From positions 632,501-696,500 of the forward strand of contig JAUFRC010000001.1 in assembly GCA_030410095.1 (NCBI GenBank): a stretch of DNA of 64,000 bases, in the 5' to 3' direction. The stretch is from Paracoccus cavernae (GTDB taxonomy: Bacteria; Pseudomonadota; Alphaproteobacteria; Rhodobacterales; Rhodobacteraceae). The translations under genes and the position numbers were made by a program. The notes beneath the pieces are model-generated. The model was not told where the DNA came from. It searched no databases and was given only the letters and a program-made list of their open reading frames with translations. Positions 1-8,660 of the stretch are shown one piece after another; the stretch's first letter is position 1; each line of letters opens with the position of its first letter.

Positions 1-79
1 GAAGCTCTTCGAGCGGGTAGGCGTTGGACCACGCCTTGCCTTCGAGTGTGAAGGTTGTGTCGTCATGTGAGGTCTGCAT
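1..79 (-). CDS. N-terminus of unidentified (possibly phage) protein, truncated by window edge
   Basis: The first 26 codons of a minus-strand gene run off the window edge. The predicted start MQTSHDDTTFTLEG is preceded by an AGAAGG ribosome binding site at good spacing. I do not recognise the family. A phage structural or assembly role is only inferred, because the adjoining genes on the other strand are a phage amidase and holin. Confidence 0.4.
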   Translation of the reverse strand, partial: MQTSHDDTTFTLEGKAWSNAYPLEEL

Positions 80-227
80 GCGGCCTTCTCTACCGCGTGG
101 CGCGGCTATGCAACCCTCGGCCGCAATCACCTGACCGGCCCCCGCTAAGCCGCGCGACAGGGCAGAGGCCGGGGCCCGCGGCAGACTCCTCCCCAGAAGG
201 CGCGAGCCGTCTTCATTCTACCACACC

Positions 228-253
228 GCCCCGCCTTCGAGCGGGGCTTTTTT
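228..253 (+). terminator. Rho-independent terminator (copy A)
   Basis: Perfect GC stem with a TTCGA loop followed by TTTTTT. Confidence 0.7.
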
Positions 254-294
254 CATATCTGGAGAAACCCATGGACAGGATCATCATGCGCTGG
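228..294 (+). repeat. Duplicated terminator plus gene-start segment, copy A
   Basis: A GC-rich hairpin (GCCCCGCC, loop TTCGA, GGGGC) with a run of six T is followed by a GGAG ribosome binding site and an ATG at 271. The whole segment is about 85% identical to 580-644. In copy A the reading frame after the start resembles the amidase start (MDRIIMRW against MDGIILHW). It then turns into unrelated sequence that is open to 483, so this is a decapitated 5' stub of an amidase gene. A second stub, MLTLSQLQAN, starts at 425 and stops at 475. Confidence 0.6.
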
Positions 295-579
295 AAGCTG
301 ACTGCGGCTCCTATCGGACCAGTCGCCGCGCTGCTTCCCGAATTTTCTGGAGACTTAGTCGGCCCTCACCCCGCGCCGTGGAGTGAGGGCCGTGACTCGG
401 CCAAACTTCCAGGAAAGGCCAGTCATGCTAACTTTATCACAACTCCAGGCAAATGGACGAATTTTGTCCGGGTGAAGCAGTAACCGGCCCCGGATCCGGC
501 AATCGCAAGCCGATCCGGAGCCGGGGCTCGATCAAGCAGATCTGTTCGGGATCGCGAGAGCCTGAGTTGATCTTAGCAC

Positions 580-644
580 GCCCCGCCTTCGAGCGGGGCT
601 TTTTCATATCCGGAGATGTCATGGACGGAATCATCCTGCACTGG
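580..644 (+). repeat. Duplicated terminator plus gene-start segment, copy B
   Basis: Second copy of the segment at 228-294. It has the same hairpin (580-599) with five T, a CGGAG ribosome binding site, and the ATG at 621 that opens the amidase gene. Duplication of a terminator together with a downstream start looks like the footprint of recombination in a phage lysis cassette. Confidence 0.6.
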
Positions 645-1340
645 ACGGCGGGCGCCGACGGTGTGACGCCGCATGAGGCGGACAGCTACAACTTCCTGAT
701 CGACTGCGACGGGACCATCACCCCGGGAAGCATGCACCCGAAGCGCAGATCCCGCCGCTTAGGAAGGGATCCTATGCCGCCCATACCTTGAATGCCAATG
801 GCAACCGCATCGGCGTCGCCCTCGATGCCATGGGCGATGCCAACGAGCGCCCGTTCCGCGCCGGCCGCTTCCCGATCACCGAGCTGCAGCTGGATGTGCT
901 GGTGACCCTTGTTGCCGATCTCTGCTTGAAATACCGCATCCCCGTGACGCGGCGCACGGTGCTGAGCCATGCCGAGGTCCAGCCGACGCTCGGGATCCGG
1001 CAGAACGGGAAATGGGACATCAGCTGGTTGCCCGGCATGGACGCCCCGGCGATCCGGTCGCGGTGGGCGACCAGCTCCGGGCGCGGATCCTTGCGGCCAT
1101 GGGCCAGCCCGCGATCGAGGCAGTTGCCTTCACGCCCCTGCTGCGGCGCGGCTCCAAGGGCCAAGCCGTCCGCCACCTGCAAGAGCTGCTGACGGGGCAG
1201 GGGCATGTCCTCGGCAAGGTCGATGGTGATTTCGGCGAGCGCACCGATGCCGCGGTGCGGATCTTTCAAAGCTCAACGGCCTGAAGCCCGACGGGATCGT
1301 CGGTGCGCAGACCTGGGCAAAACTCAACAAGGGGCAGTGA
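621..1340 (+). CDS. Phage/prophage N-acetylmuramoyl-L-alanine amidase (endolysin) with peptidoglycan-binding domain, frameshifted
   Basis: Cleaves the bond between MurNAc and L-Ala in peptidoglycan, typically for phage lysis. The N-terminal amidase_2/PGRP domain shows HWTAG (first Zn His), YAAHT (second region), SHAEV (third His) and KWDI. The C-terminal PG_binding_1 domain begins at LRRGSKGQAVRHLQ and ends GIVGAQTWAKLNKGQ. Three single-base losses (near 730, 1040 and 1270) break the frame. The total of 720 nt is divisible by three, as three deletions require. The start at 621 has a GGAG site. It lies 2 bp before a holin gene, so the two form a lysis cassette. Confidence 0.8.
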
Positions 1341-1342
1341 TC

Positions 1343-1726
1343 ATGGACATCATCAAAGCGGCAATGCTGCCGCATCTTCTGGAAATTTTCGGGATCCTGC
1401 TGGCCTCGCTGATTGGCTGGGCCGCCAATACCGCGCGCCGCAAATGGGGCATCGACATCGAGGCCCGCCACCGCGAGGCGCTGCAGTCTGCGCTGCTCAA
1501 CGGCGCACGGCTGGCGCTCGAGCGCGGCTTTGGCGGACAGGCGGCGGTGACCGAGATCCTCAAGCATGTGCAGATCAGCGTGCCCGATGCGGTGATCGGG
1601 CTGGATGCGCGGGCAGAGGTACTTGGCAATCTGGCTCAGGCAAAGTTGCGGGAGGTAGTGCAGGGCGCAGGGTGCGTCCAGAAGCTTGAGGTCGCGTTGA
1701 AGGAGTTAGATACGAGGAGGGGCTGA
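1343..1726 (+). CDS. Phage holin-like protein, LLH (superfamily 6) type
   Basis: 127 aa and intact. One N-terminal membrane segment (about residues 8-28, LPHLLEIFGILLASLIGWAA) is followed by a long amphipathic helical region containing GARLALERG. This matches the LLH holin family, which forms membrane lesions that let the endolysin reach the wall. It starts 2 bp after the amidase stop codon, consistent with translational coupling. Pairing with the endolysin supports the call. The family assignment rests on architecture and recalled sequence pattern, not a search. Confidence 0.65.
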   Translation: MDIIKAAMLPHLLEIFGILLASLIGWAANTARRKWGIDIEARHREALQSALLNGARLALERGFGGQAAVTEILKHVQISVPDAVIGLDARAEVLGNLAQAKLREVVQGAGCVQKLEVALKELDTRRG

Positions 1727-1948
1727 CAGCTCGCTTTTTTGCCTTCGGCACAAGCGCATGCGAAAGGTTGGCGATATTTAACAGTGTGACTGTTCGATTG
1801 ACCGCAGGGCGCCGATAGTCCGGCATGACGGTGATGGGCCAAAGGCTGCGCGCCCGCGCGCGATGGTGCTTCACTTCTCCGAATGGCAGAGGCGAATGGA
1901 CAGCCGGTTCGGGCTGCGGGAAACACTCAGGTTTCCCGCAGTTTAATC
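1727..1948. other. Intergenic region with convergent hairpin
   Basis: No gene seen. A near-perfect hairpin with an 11-bp stem (CTGCGGGAAAC/GTTTCCCGCAG) at 1914-1941 is followed by TTTAA. It probably ends transcription from the lysis cassette before the convergent Hint gene. GC content begins to fall here. Confidence 0.5.
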
Positions 1949-3183
1949 CTAGTGGGCTGAAGCCGGCCATCCATCGACGTTGGTGCTTTGCAAAGCGGTT
2001 TGGGGTGCGAGAAGGTCCTTGTCATTCTTCACATGACGTCGGATCAGCTCTTTTTGAAGTGCGTTCGATGGGATCAGGTGCGCCGCAATTTCCAGCTTCG
2101 CTTCGGGAAATAGTGCCTCGAACTCTTCCCGTTGGGCCTTGGGAAGAGTCCTTTTCGTCTCGTGGTTCATAAGGAAACTCTCGGTCGGCGCAGATTCGGC
2201 GAAAACGACTTCATGCCTCGAGAAGATGAGATGAAAGTATTCAACCTGCTTGACAGTGTCGTCAACGTAGATCCCCGGAAGCTCCGTAAGGCGAATTGCT
2301 GCAACCAATGCGACGTCGGACGCAAACATACGTCTAACGATGTTGGAACTGATGACCATGCGGTGCTGGCGGGAAACAAGCAGATCACGCTTCGGTAGCC
2401 CCGCCCCAAAGCTCCAGCAGTAATCCGTACCGGAAAAAGTCTTTCATTCCGGCGCAGTTCGGGTGCTTCGACCACGCGGCTTGTCGTCACGACGAGCTCT
2501 TGAAACCCGTTGTCCCGAGTAAGGATCTTGCAGCCGGACTTGAGTTCTTCGACCGGAATCTCTCCGAGGTCCGTCGTGACCAAGGTACCGCGGACCAGAC
2601 AAGTCGCTGGGGACGGAAGCAGATCGCCAGGGACCTCGAGGGTGTCAATGTCAGAGTTCCACTTTAGAAGACCAAGAAACCCGCCTGCGGGCAACTGTGA
2701 GAAATCGATCTCCATGGTGGTATAGATATCCCCGACGGCCGGACTTCCCGCAATGTTCACTGTGCCAGAATAGGTCACCGTAATGTCGCCACTCACGCCT
2801 TGATCTGCAGTATCGAGCTCGAAGGGAAAGCCGTTCTTTGATCCCGGTGTGGAAATGCCAGAGGGGAAATCATTGTAATCATATGTCGTATCGAACACGG
2901 AACTGGCGGGCTGTAAATCGATTTTGAGTGAAGCGAGGGGCTTGGTTGTCGTCAGGTTATGCCAATCCCAGCCGTATGACATTTCAATGTTATCACCGCT
3001 GGTTCCTCCATTGGTATAGGGATCATACGCTATCCATGTCAGGGTTTCGGTCGTCCCGTCAGAGTACGTGGCGGTAATCTTCGCGCCTGCCAAATCGGTG
3101 CCCCGCGACGCAGTATCTGTGCGAAAGCCGTGAACTGTTTCATGGGGATTTTCGTCACGCCGAACAATATCGATAGAAGGCAT
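1949..3183 (-). CDS. Hint (Hedgehog/intein) domain secreted protein, one frameshift
   Basis: Rhodobacterales-type Hint-domain protein of about 411 aa. The N-terminal half (about residues 1-190) is a Ser/Thr/Gly/Asp-rich beta-type domain with no recognised family. The Hint domain starts at CLVRGTLVTTDLG, with the nucleophilic Cys typical of autoprocessing domains. It continues to LLVSRQHRMVIS and the EYFHLIFSRHEVVFAE segment. A missing G near 2400, in GGGCGGGG, shifts the frame between ALGRG and LPKRD. Proteins like this are commonly secreted and may self-cleave, but cleavage here is inferred. It belongs to a lower-GC island and has a relative at 5080-6792. Confidence 0.8.
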
Positions 3184-3629
3184 TTACTAAACTCTTTCCA
3201 CTTGCATACCAAACAACTCTGAGGTTGGTTACCCAAACTCCAATAGGTGGGATGTTTCAATATGTGTTACGGCGGTTGTGACTTGGCTGAAGTTGCCGAG
3301 TCCATGAGTTGGCAACGTTGCGTGAGGTAAATGACGCCCGAAATGACTTGTATGAACACACGAGTGGTCCTGCCAAATTCCATGTCTATTATGCGGCGTG
3401 GATAATGCAGATCAAGGTGACGAAAAAGACATGCAGAAGTGTCTGCCAACAACCCGGACTTTCGGCCTAGGCCATTCCAAGCTAGCCAGTGAGGTTTTCA
3501 AGCCATCTCTGGAGCTTCGAGTTGCAGTGGTTTTGCAGGACTGACTCTGGAATGAAAGAGCGTTGGCTGATCAGCGCACTGGGACCGTAATGTAGCCACA
3601 TGGCAGCCTGCCAGATCACTGCCGCCCAC
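3184..3629. other. Low-GC intergenic region
   Basis: No conserved gene seen apart from the tentative 39-aa ORF listed separately. Base composition matches the surrounding island, not the high-GC backbone. Confidence 0.4.
3482..3601 (-). CDS. Tentative 39-aa ORF downstream of truncated haemoglobin
   Basis: Starts MWLHYGPSALISQR and ends RWLENLTG. It lies 28 bp downstream of the truncated haemoglobin gene on the same strand, so it could be co-transcribed. It has a mixed, protein-like composition but no clear ribosome binding site and no family I recognise. It may be spurious. Confidence 0.22.
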   Translation of the reverse strand: MWLHYGPSALISQRSFIPESVLQNHCNSKLQRWLENLTG

Positions 3630-4013
3630 TTAGTCCTCGCGGTTGATCAGTACAAATGCTGCGCGACGCAGGGCCGAACGCAATGAGTCAAGCTCGGGTC
3701 CGCCATGGCCCAGATCGTCCATCGCCTGATCCATCAAGGATAGCCAACTTTCGGCATCATGCCTACGGATCACGACGTGTTCATGTATCTCACGCAAGTT
3801 CATATGACCGTGGCGTTCCTGGTAGACGCGCCATCCCCCCAGAAATCCCAACATGAAATCCAATTGCTCGACGCGGGCGTGTGCGACGCCATGACCGCGA
3901 AAGTGCAACTTCAGCAGATCAACGCCGCGCGGGTCGGTCTCGACCAGGTCGTAGAAGCGATTGACCAGTGTGCGCAGACCATCGGTGCCGCCTATGTCAT
4001 CAATTCTTGCCAT
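3630..4013 (-). CDS. Group II (O-type) truncated haemoglobin
   Basis: 127 aa, the usual length for the 2-over-2 globin family. The sequence has the group II features LGFLGGWRVYQERHGHMNLREIH, including the (E/D)RHGH stretch with the proximal His region, and a Trp in AESWLSLMDQAM at the G8-type position. It binds haem and O2 or NO; group II members are linked to oxygen delivery or NO/ROS defence. It is intact and lies in the low-GC island between two Hint genes. It could be horizontally acquired with the island, but that is inference from base composition. Confidence 0.75.
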   Translation of the reverse strand: MARIDDIGGTDGLRTLVNRFYDLVETDPRGVDLLKLHFRGHGVAHARVEQLDFMLGFLGGWRVYQERHGHMNLREIHEHVVIRRHDAESWLSLMDQAMDDLGHGGPELDSLRSALRRAAFVLINRED

Positions 4014-4116
4014 CTCACTAAGTGGTTCTGCCTCACGTTGGGTAAAGTCAAGGAGCCTGTCAGGTCCGTGCGTTGGGTGTACTTATGTCCACGGCGATGA
4101 TCCTCGCTCAATATGA

Positions 4117-4127
4117 TATAATATAAT
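4117..4127 (+). promoter_or_regulatory. AT-rich -10-like element upstream of small ORF
   Basis: Two overlapping TATAAT hexamers occur about 30 bp before the small ORF at 4155. No convincing -35 hexamer is visible at 16-18 bp, so promoter assignment is tentative. Confidence 0.35.
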
Positions 4128-4154
4128 TCTCAGGAAGTAGTTGGAGAATAGGAG

Positions 4155-4331
4155 ATGACTATCATTGATCAACATATAGTGCACCTTCTGACCAATATCC
4201 GCAATAATGACGGACGTCCAACCCCAGATCTAGGTAAAGTTCTCGTCGACTCGCTTCTCAGGGCGCAAATTTACTTCGACGGTTTGGAAGCTGATGGCGG
4301 TCGAGAGGCGCCGCCTGAGTTAAGCCACTAA
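4155..4331 (+). CDS. Small hypothetical protein, 58 aa
   Basis: Starts MTIIDQHIVHLLTNIRNNDG and ends GREAPPELSH. An AATAGGAG ribosome binding site and an AT-rich -10-like element lie immediately upstream, which is why I regard it as real. It is acidic and hydrophilic with no membrane segment. It is divergent from the truncated haemoglobin. I do not recognise a family. Confidence 0.45.
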   Translation: MTIIDQHIVHLLTNIRNNDGRPTPDLGKVLVDSLLRAQIYFDGLEADGGREAPPELSH

Positions 4332-4517
4332 CGGAGGAAGGATTGACGGTTCGAAGCACCATTTGGCTGACCTCCCCGCACGGACAGTATGTACGGGAAG
4401 GTCAGAGCTCTCGATAGTTACTCAATAAACTCGGTAAAAACATAAGCTAACGACTACACCTTGTGTCTACTGCACAAGGATAGGTTTGGCCATTTGTCTA
4501 AAAAGGCATAGGTAATC

Positions 4518-4736
4518 TTACCTATCGCCCGAAGCGTCCAATTCTTCAAAAATCAGTGTCGCTTGTTTGCTCATCGCGTCGTAGGGTTCTATGACGCGAT
4601 ATGCCGCATCAGAAATGGCCAACGGCTCAGCTGCGCTCAGCGCCTTCTTCAAACAGAGAATCGCTCGGTCAAGGCGTTCGACATTTTCAAGAAATGCATT
4701 TTTTTCAGTGACTTTGAGCTGGACGGACGTTGTCAT
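4518..4736 (-). CDS. Small hypothetical helical protein, 72 aa
   Basis: Begins MTTSVQLKVTEKNAFLENVE and is rich in Ala, Leu, Glu and Lys, with a predicted mostly helical pattern and no membrane segment. No strong Shine-Dalgarno sequence is visible. No family recognised. Codon use matches the low-GC island. It could be a small cytoplasmic island protein. Confidence 0.4.
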   Translation of the reverse strand: MTTSVQLKVTEKNAFLENVERLDRAILCLKKALSAAEPLAISDAAYRVIEPYDAMSKQATLIFEELDASGDR

Positions 4737-5045
4737 TTCGAGTTCTCAGATTGTCTGAAGCTTGGAAAGGGTCAATGATATTTACCTAAACGCAATGGGA
4801 ATGGCGAGGCCGGTTCATCACGAAAAGGAGCGAATGGCATATCCGCCTCGCCCAGCCCGGTTGCCGTGGCGGACGGGCGCTGTCAGAACTCCATAGTCAG
4901 TCCTACACACTGACGGCAGGTGAGGGCAGGTGAGGGCTGTCTGACTGACTGCCCGATGATGTGGAAGGGGTGAAAAGCGCGGAACGATGGGCGGCTCTAA
5001 TCGGTGCAAGTTGATGTGGATAGCGAATTCGAAGGCAACCCATCG
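4737..5045. other. Intergenic region with short tandem repeat
   Basis: No gene recognised. A direct repeat of about 10 bp (GGCAGGTGAG twice) occurs near 4915-4935. Confidence 0.3.
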
Positions 5046-5072
5046 AAAAACAGGAGCGCGATCGCGCTCCTG
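5046..5072 (-). terminator. Rho-independent terminator of Hint gene
   Basis: A perfect self-complementary GC-rich palindrome at 5051-5072 is followed, on the minus strand, by a run of five T. It lies 8 bp past the stop codon of the Hint gene at 5080. Confidence 0.85.
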
Positions 5073-5079
5073 TCAATAG

Positions 5080-6792
5080 TCACATAAAAAGTGATCTGCT
5101 GTTCTTCTGGTGCCTTGCGGCAAGCCTGCGGGTTTCGCTACCAGAAAGAAGTGGACGCGCGGAACTTGGTTCGTAGTCTTTAGAACTTAGTTCCGGGAAA
5201 AGCGCAAAGATCTCGTTACGCGCTGTAGGGCCAATCGCTTTAAGAGCTTCTGCACCAGTGTAGAGCGACTCAGTTTCGGCTCCATTCGAAATCACGACTT
5301 CATGGCGGTCGAAGAGCATATGGAAGTATTCCACCTCTGCTACGTCCGTTGCAATTTCAATGCCCTCAATTTGTAGAAGCTGCTTGGCTGCGACCAACAC
5401 TTCATCCGCCCCAAACATTCGCTGAGCGATCTTGGATCGAACAAGAATACGGTGTTGAGGGGAGACAAGCAGATCCCTGAACGGGATGCCCGCACCTATT
5501 GCGTTCGCACGTATGCGAATGGGGTGAAGGTTCCGGTTCTGAGCAAGCGTTTCTGCATCCAGCATGCGCGATCCGAGCCAACGAATGGGCTGTAGACCGT
5601 TATCTTTGGTTGCTACGGCTGAGTTGATTGTTAGATCCTCGATTGCGACATAGCCGTAATCGGTTTGGATCATGGTGCCCTTAGCGAAGCATGTAATGTC
5701 GATCTTGATAAAGCCGACATCCGTAGTTCCGTCTCCGTCACTTATCTGATAGCTGATGCTCTCCTCACCCAAACTTCCCGATGAATCAATGGTTAACGTT
5801 CCGTCCGGGTTGAGGGTCACGATTGTGCCCGAAGTGAGCGTTACGCTATCACCAGGCGAAACATTCTGGCCATTGATCTGCGTGACGGTCAAGGTGGAGG
5901 TTGGCCCGGCGGTGTCGTTACCCAAAATATTCAGGATTTCGGTCTTTCCTCGTCCCATCGTTACGGAATCGTCGAAGGCTATAACCTCCGTTTGCACACT
6001 ATCAGCTGCAATGAGGAGATTAGAGTCATAGCCACTGTCTCCGGCGTCGGCGATGCCAAACCAAATGGTATTCGGGACGCCAGGATTTACAGGCGCTTTA
6101 AGTGTTAAGGTAACAGTGAACCCATCCATTTCGGTGTTGTAATCACTGTTGCGATTGTCGATGTAAAGATTTTCATTGCTTGGTGATCCGTTGTCACCAC
6201 CATCGGTGATGTTGTCGATGGAGATGTTGCCGCTTCCGATCGTGAGGGTTGCTCTTACCCCATTTACGTAAATCACAACCGCGTCATTGAAACCGCCGTT
6301 AACATACTCTGGGTACTCTTCTGACGAGAACACCAGTTGCATGGTCAGAGTGCTTCCCTGAGGTACAAATGTAGCTTCAAGGATTGCACCATCGAATGTT
6401 TGTACGCCAGCAACCTCGGTCAACCTAGGGTCAGCATCGATCCCTGAAGTATCAACTGACTGGTCACTTCTTTGGTTCGCTTCGCCGGAAGAGTTCGTAA
6501 ATGCGCTTGCATGACCCGTAGACAAGATGATTCCCGATTCGGCGGGAGTCACCCCAGGTGAAATGTGGTTTCCATCGGTGAAAATGCCGCTGGATAGGGG
6601 ATCGCCTTGATATGCAGCCGATACCAGCGTGACGCCTTTGCCAAAAATAGTTTCGGCAAGTTGCATGGCGTTGGCGGACGTGTCTACGGGAAGTGGGGCA
6701 GCGAGGACCAATTGTATCTCCAGATTTAGCGTCACGCAGCTGAAGCCAACACCGGCAAACTGCGGCACATGGTGGTAGAAAGAAGATCTCAT
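5080..6792 (-). CDS. Choice-of-anchor L plus Hint domain secreted protein
   Basis: 570 aa and intact. Residues about 45-270 form a choice-of-anchor L type domain (LAETIFGKGVTLVSA, LVFSSEEYPEYV, DGFTVTLTLKAPV). A cadherin-like/VCBS-type stretch follows (VTMGRGKTEILNILGND to SYQISDGDGTTD). The C-terminal Hint domain starts at CFAKGTMIQTDYG, with PIRWLGSR and DLLVSPQHRILV. This order is characteristic of large secreted Rhodobacterales proteins that probably use type I secretion and Hint autoprocessing; the secretion route is inferred. The start is uncertain: MQLAETIF about 40 codons in is an alternative. No dedicated transporter lies nearby. Confidence 0.85.
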   Translation of the reverse strand: MRSSFYHHVPQFAGVGFSCVTLNLEIQLVLAAPLPVDTSANAMQLAETIFGKGVTLVSAAYQGDPLSSGIFTDGNHISPGVTPAESGIILSTGHASAFTNSSGEANQRSDQSVDTSGIDADPRLTEVAGVQTFDGAILEATFVPQGSTLTMQLVFSSEEYPEYVNGGFNDAVVIYVNGVRATLTIGSGNISIDNITDGGDNGSPSNENLYIDNRNSDYNTEMDGFTVTLTLKAPVNPGVPNTIWFGIADAGDSGYDSNLLIAADSVQTEVIAFDDSVTMGRGKTEILNILGNDTAGPTSTLTVTQINGQNVSPGDSVTLTSGTIVTLNPDGTLTIDSSGSLGEESISYQISDGDGTTDVGFIKIDITCFAKGTMIQTDYGYVAIEDLTINSAVATKDNGLQPIRWLGSRMLDAETLAQNRNLHPIRIRANAIGAGIPFRDLLVSPQHRILVRSKIAQRMFGADEVLVAAKQLLQIEGIEIATDVAEVEYFHMLFDRHEVVISNGAETESLYTGAEALKAIGPTARNEIFALFPELSSKDYEPSSARPLLSGSETRRLAARHQKNSRSLFM

Positions 6793-7166
6793 GTTTTGAG
6801 ATGTTTAACAGGGGTTCCTGTTTGCATTCAGGCGCAAAGTATGAACAGCCTTGCCATGGATCGGACAAATCCAGTTTCTCCGATAGGTTGTTTGGTTCAA
6901 CTGGAGGGATAGCTGAACAGCAATCCGATTCTCATCCGAAAGTTGCGGGACAAGTGATTACTGAGCAGTTCTGTATGAAATTGGCCACACGCTGCAAATC
7001 TCGGCTGAGCATCAGGTAAAGAAAGTCCAAATCCAACAATTTGGGTTTGGTTGGGGCGCAAATTGAGGCTGATCTGTTTCGCATTCTCCTTGTTCACTGT
7101 CCCAGCTAGCAGAAGCTGCAAGCCTACTGACGCGAACTTCGCGTGCCTGCTCTATCTTGCGCAGGC
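6793..7166. other. Intergenic region, no gene recognised
   Basis: Low-GC stretch upstream of the choice-of-anchor L/Hint gene. It presumably contains that gene's promoter. Nothing more specific is visible. Confidence 0.3.
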
Positions 7167-7387
7167 TCAGGCGCGCGAGCGCCCAGTGAGCTTGCTGCAC
7201 TCGATAGGGATATCGCTGTCACGGCACTCGCGCCCGATGTTGGCAAGGCTCTCATCAAGGATGTCGTGCAGAACTTCGTCGACGAACTTCGCAAGCCAAT
7301 TGATTTCTTCGGGAGCAGGTGCAGGCGTTGGAGCGAAGGTGTTGGCTGTGCTTCAGGCCGTATAATGGGCGAGGTTTCGGGGCTCAC
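7167..7387 (-). CDS. Small Pro-rich N-terminus / helical C-terminus protein, about 73 aa, one frameshift
   Basis: A GTG start at 7387 gives MSPETSPIIRPEAQP. After one missing base near 7340 it continues as a Pro/Ala linker and then EEINWLAKFVDEVLHDILDE and RECRDSDIPIECSKLTGRSRA before TGA. The two parts share one composition and the length of 221 nt is one short of a multiple of three, the same signature as other broken genes here. Family unknown. Ribosome binding is weak. The opposite strand is also open, so the call is moderate. Confidence 0.4.
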
Positions 7388-7688
7388 ATCGGTTTCCGCT
7401 AATTACGTGCCGAGCTCCAAGAAAGAGTATTCCGATGCATGCAGACGTCACTGGGCGGATAACCGTATGCGTGGCCCTCGACGTCAACGTCGGCGGCACA
7501 ACTGTGTGCTCGGCATCAGCTCAGGGGCTTTCTGATCGGCCGGGAAGCGTCGGTATGGATGTCGATTGATTAGGTCGTGTCTACCTCATGAACACGTTGC
7601 GAACGCGATGTTTCAACAACGTTTCAACGCAGTTTGCACACTTGTGTAATTTTTAAATAAAGTATTGATAATTATTAATAATAATTAA
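7388..7688. other. AT-rich junction region
   Basis: No gene recognised. The last 45 bp are almost pure A/T and end abruptly where coding sequence of a high-GC beta-helix gene begins, marking the probable edge of the low-GC island. Confidence 0.45.
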
Positions 7689-8660
7689 ATGATCGTAGCT
7701 GCCGTGGAGATGTTCCATCTGCGCGACTGCTATGTGACGCGGCCCAAGGATCGCGGGATCACCTCGATCGGGCGGGGCTGTCAGGACATGCTGGTCGACC
7801 GCTGCCAGTTTCTCTCGAACGAGATGTCCGAACTGGCGCAGAACCGCACCACGATCGCGATCAACGTCAATGCCAACGACACCAAGATCCGCCACAACCG
7901 CTTCGTGCGTTTCGGCCATTTCATGGTGGCCAACGGCGGCGGCCATATCATCGAGGGCAATCACTGGTTCCAAGGCGATTCCGCGCAGGCGGGCGTGCGC
8001 TTTGCCGGCCTCGTGCTGACGCAGACCAATGTTCAGGGCACGGTGAATGGCAACTACGTCGACAACAGCAGCATCGAATGGACCAACGAACATGCGGCAG
8101 TGCCGAATTTCGGAGGCAGCGAATATTCCTTTGGTGGGCTGACGATCACCGGCAATACTTTTCTGGCTTCGAATACGACGCTCGGCTTTTCATGGCTGAC
8201 GGTGAAACCCTACGGCACCGGACACTTCGTCCACGGGCTCGCGGTGATGGGCAATGTCTTCAAATCCGACGTGAACAAGATCGACCGGATCGACAAGGTC
8301 GACACGACCTTTGCCGATCTCAATTACAGCCGGATGCGCAACCTGCAATTTCAAGGCAACATGTTCAACGGCGTGAACACCTATGTCGCCAATCCCGTCG
8401 ATCTGACCCTGCAGCAAAACACCGCCTCGAACCGCTGGGTGATGGTTGCGGGGGCGGCGCTGCCCTTCAACGGCTGGGCCCAGAAAATCGAGTCGGTCAT
8501 CGCCGAGACCGCGATCACCAATGCCTCGAATGCGCGGGTGACGGAAATGCCCTGGGTCCAGACGCAGATCGGAACCGACAAGCGCTCGATCGCGCTGAAC
8601 TGGTCGACGGCGGTGAAGGGGACCGTCTCGGTCAGGGTCAGGGTCGATGTCGCAAACTAG
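7689..8660 (+). CDS. Right-handed parallel beta-helix protein, N-terminally truncated
   Basis: 323 aa. The sequence (VEMFHLRDCYVTRPKDRG, CQFLSNEMSEL, HNRFVRFGHFMVANGGGH, EGNHWFQGD) resembles the C-terminal half of the Rhodobacterales beta-helix/pectate-lyase-fold surface protein, which I recall as about 750 aa. Rung-like repeats such as ITGNTF, VMGNVF and FQGNMF are visible. A stop codon directly precedes the only start, which sits in A/T-only DNA without a ribosome binding site, so the 5' half has been lost at the island boundary. It is probably non-functional. The polysaccharide-binding or lyase role is known only for the fold. Confidence 0.7.
   Translation: MIVAAVEMFHLRDCYVTRPKDRGITSIGRGCQDMLVDRCQFLSNEMSELAQNRTTIAINVNANDTKIRHNRFVRFGHFMVANGGGHIIEGNHWFQGDSAQAGVRFAGLVLTQTNVQGTVNGNYVDNSSIEWTNEHAAVPNFGGSEYSFGGLTITGNTFLASNTTLGFSWLTVKPYGTGHFVHGLAVMGNVFKSDVNKIDRIDKVDTTFADLNYSRMRNLQFQGNMFNGVNTYVANPVDLTLQQNTASNRWVMVAGAALPFNGWAQKIESVIAETAITNASNARVTEMPWVQTQIGTDKRSIALNWSTAVKGTVSVRVRVDVAN

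Noticed and set aside
4905..4940. Short tandem repeat as a CRISPR or replication origin
   Set aside because: Only two imperfect units of about 10 bp; no array or DnaA-box pattern.
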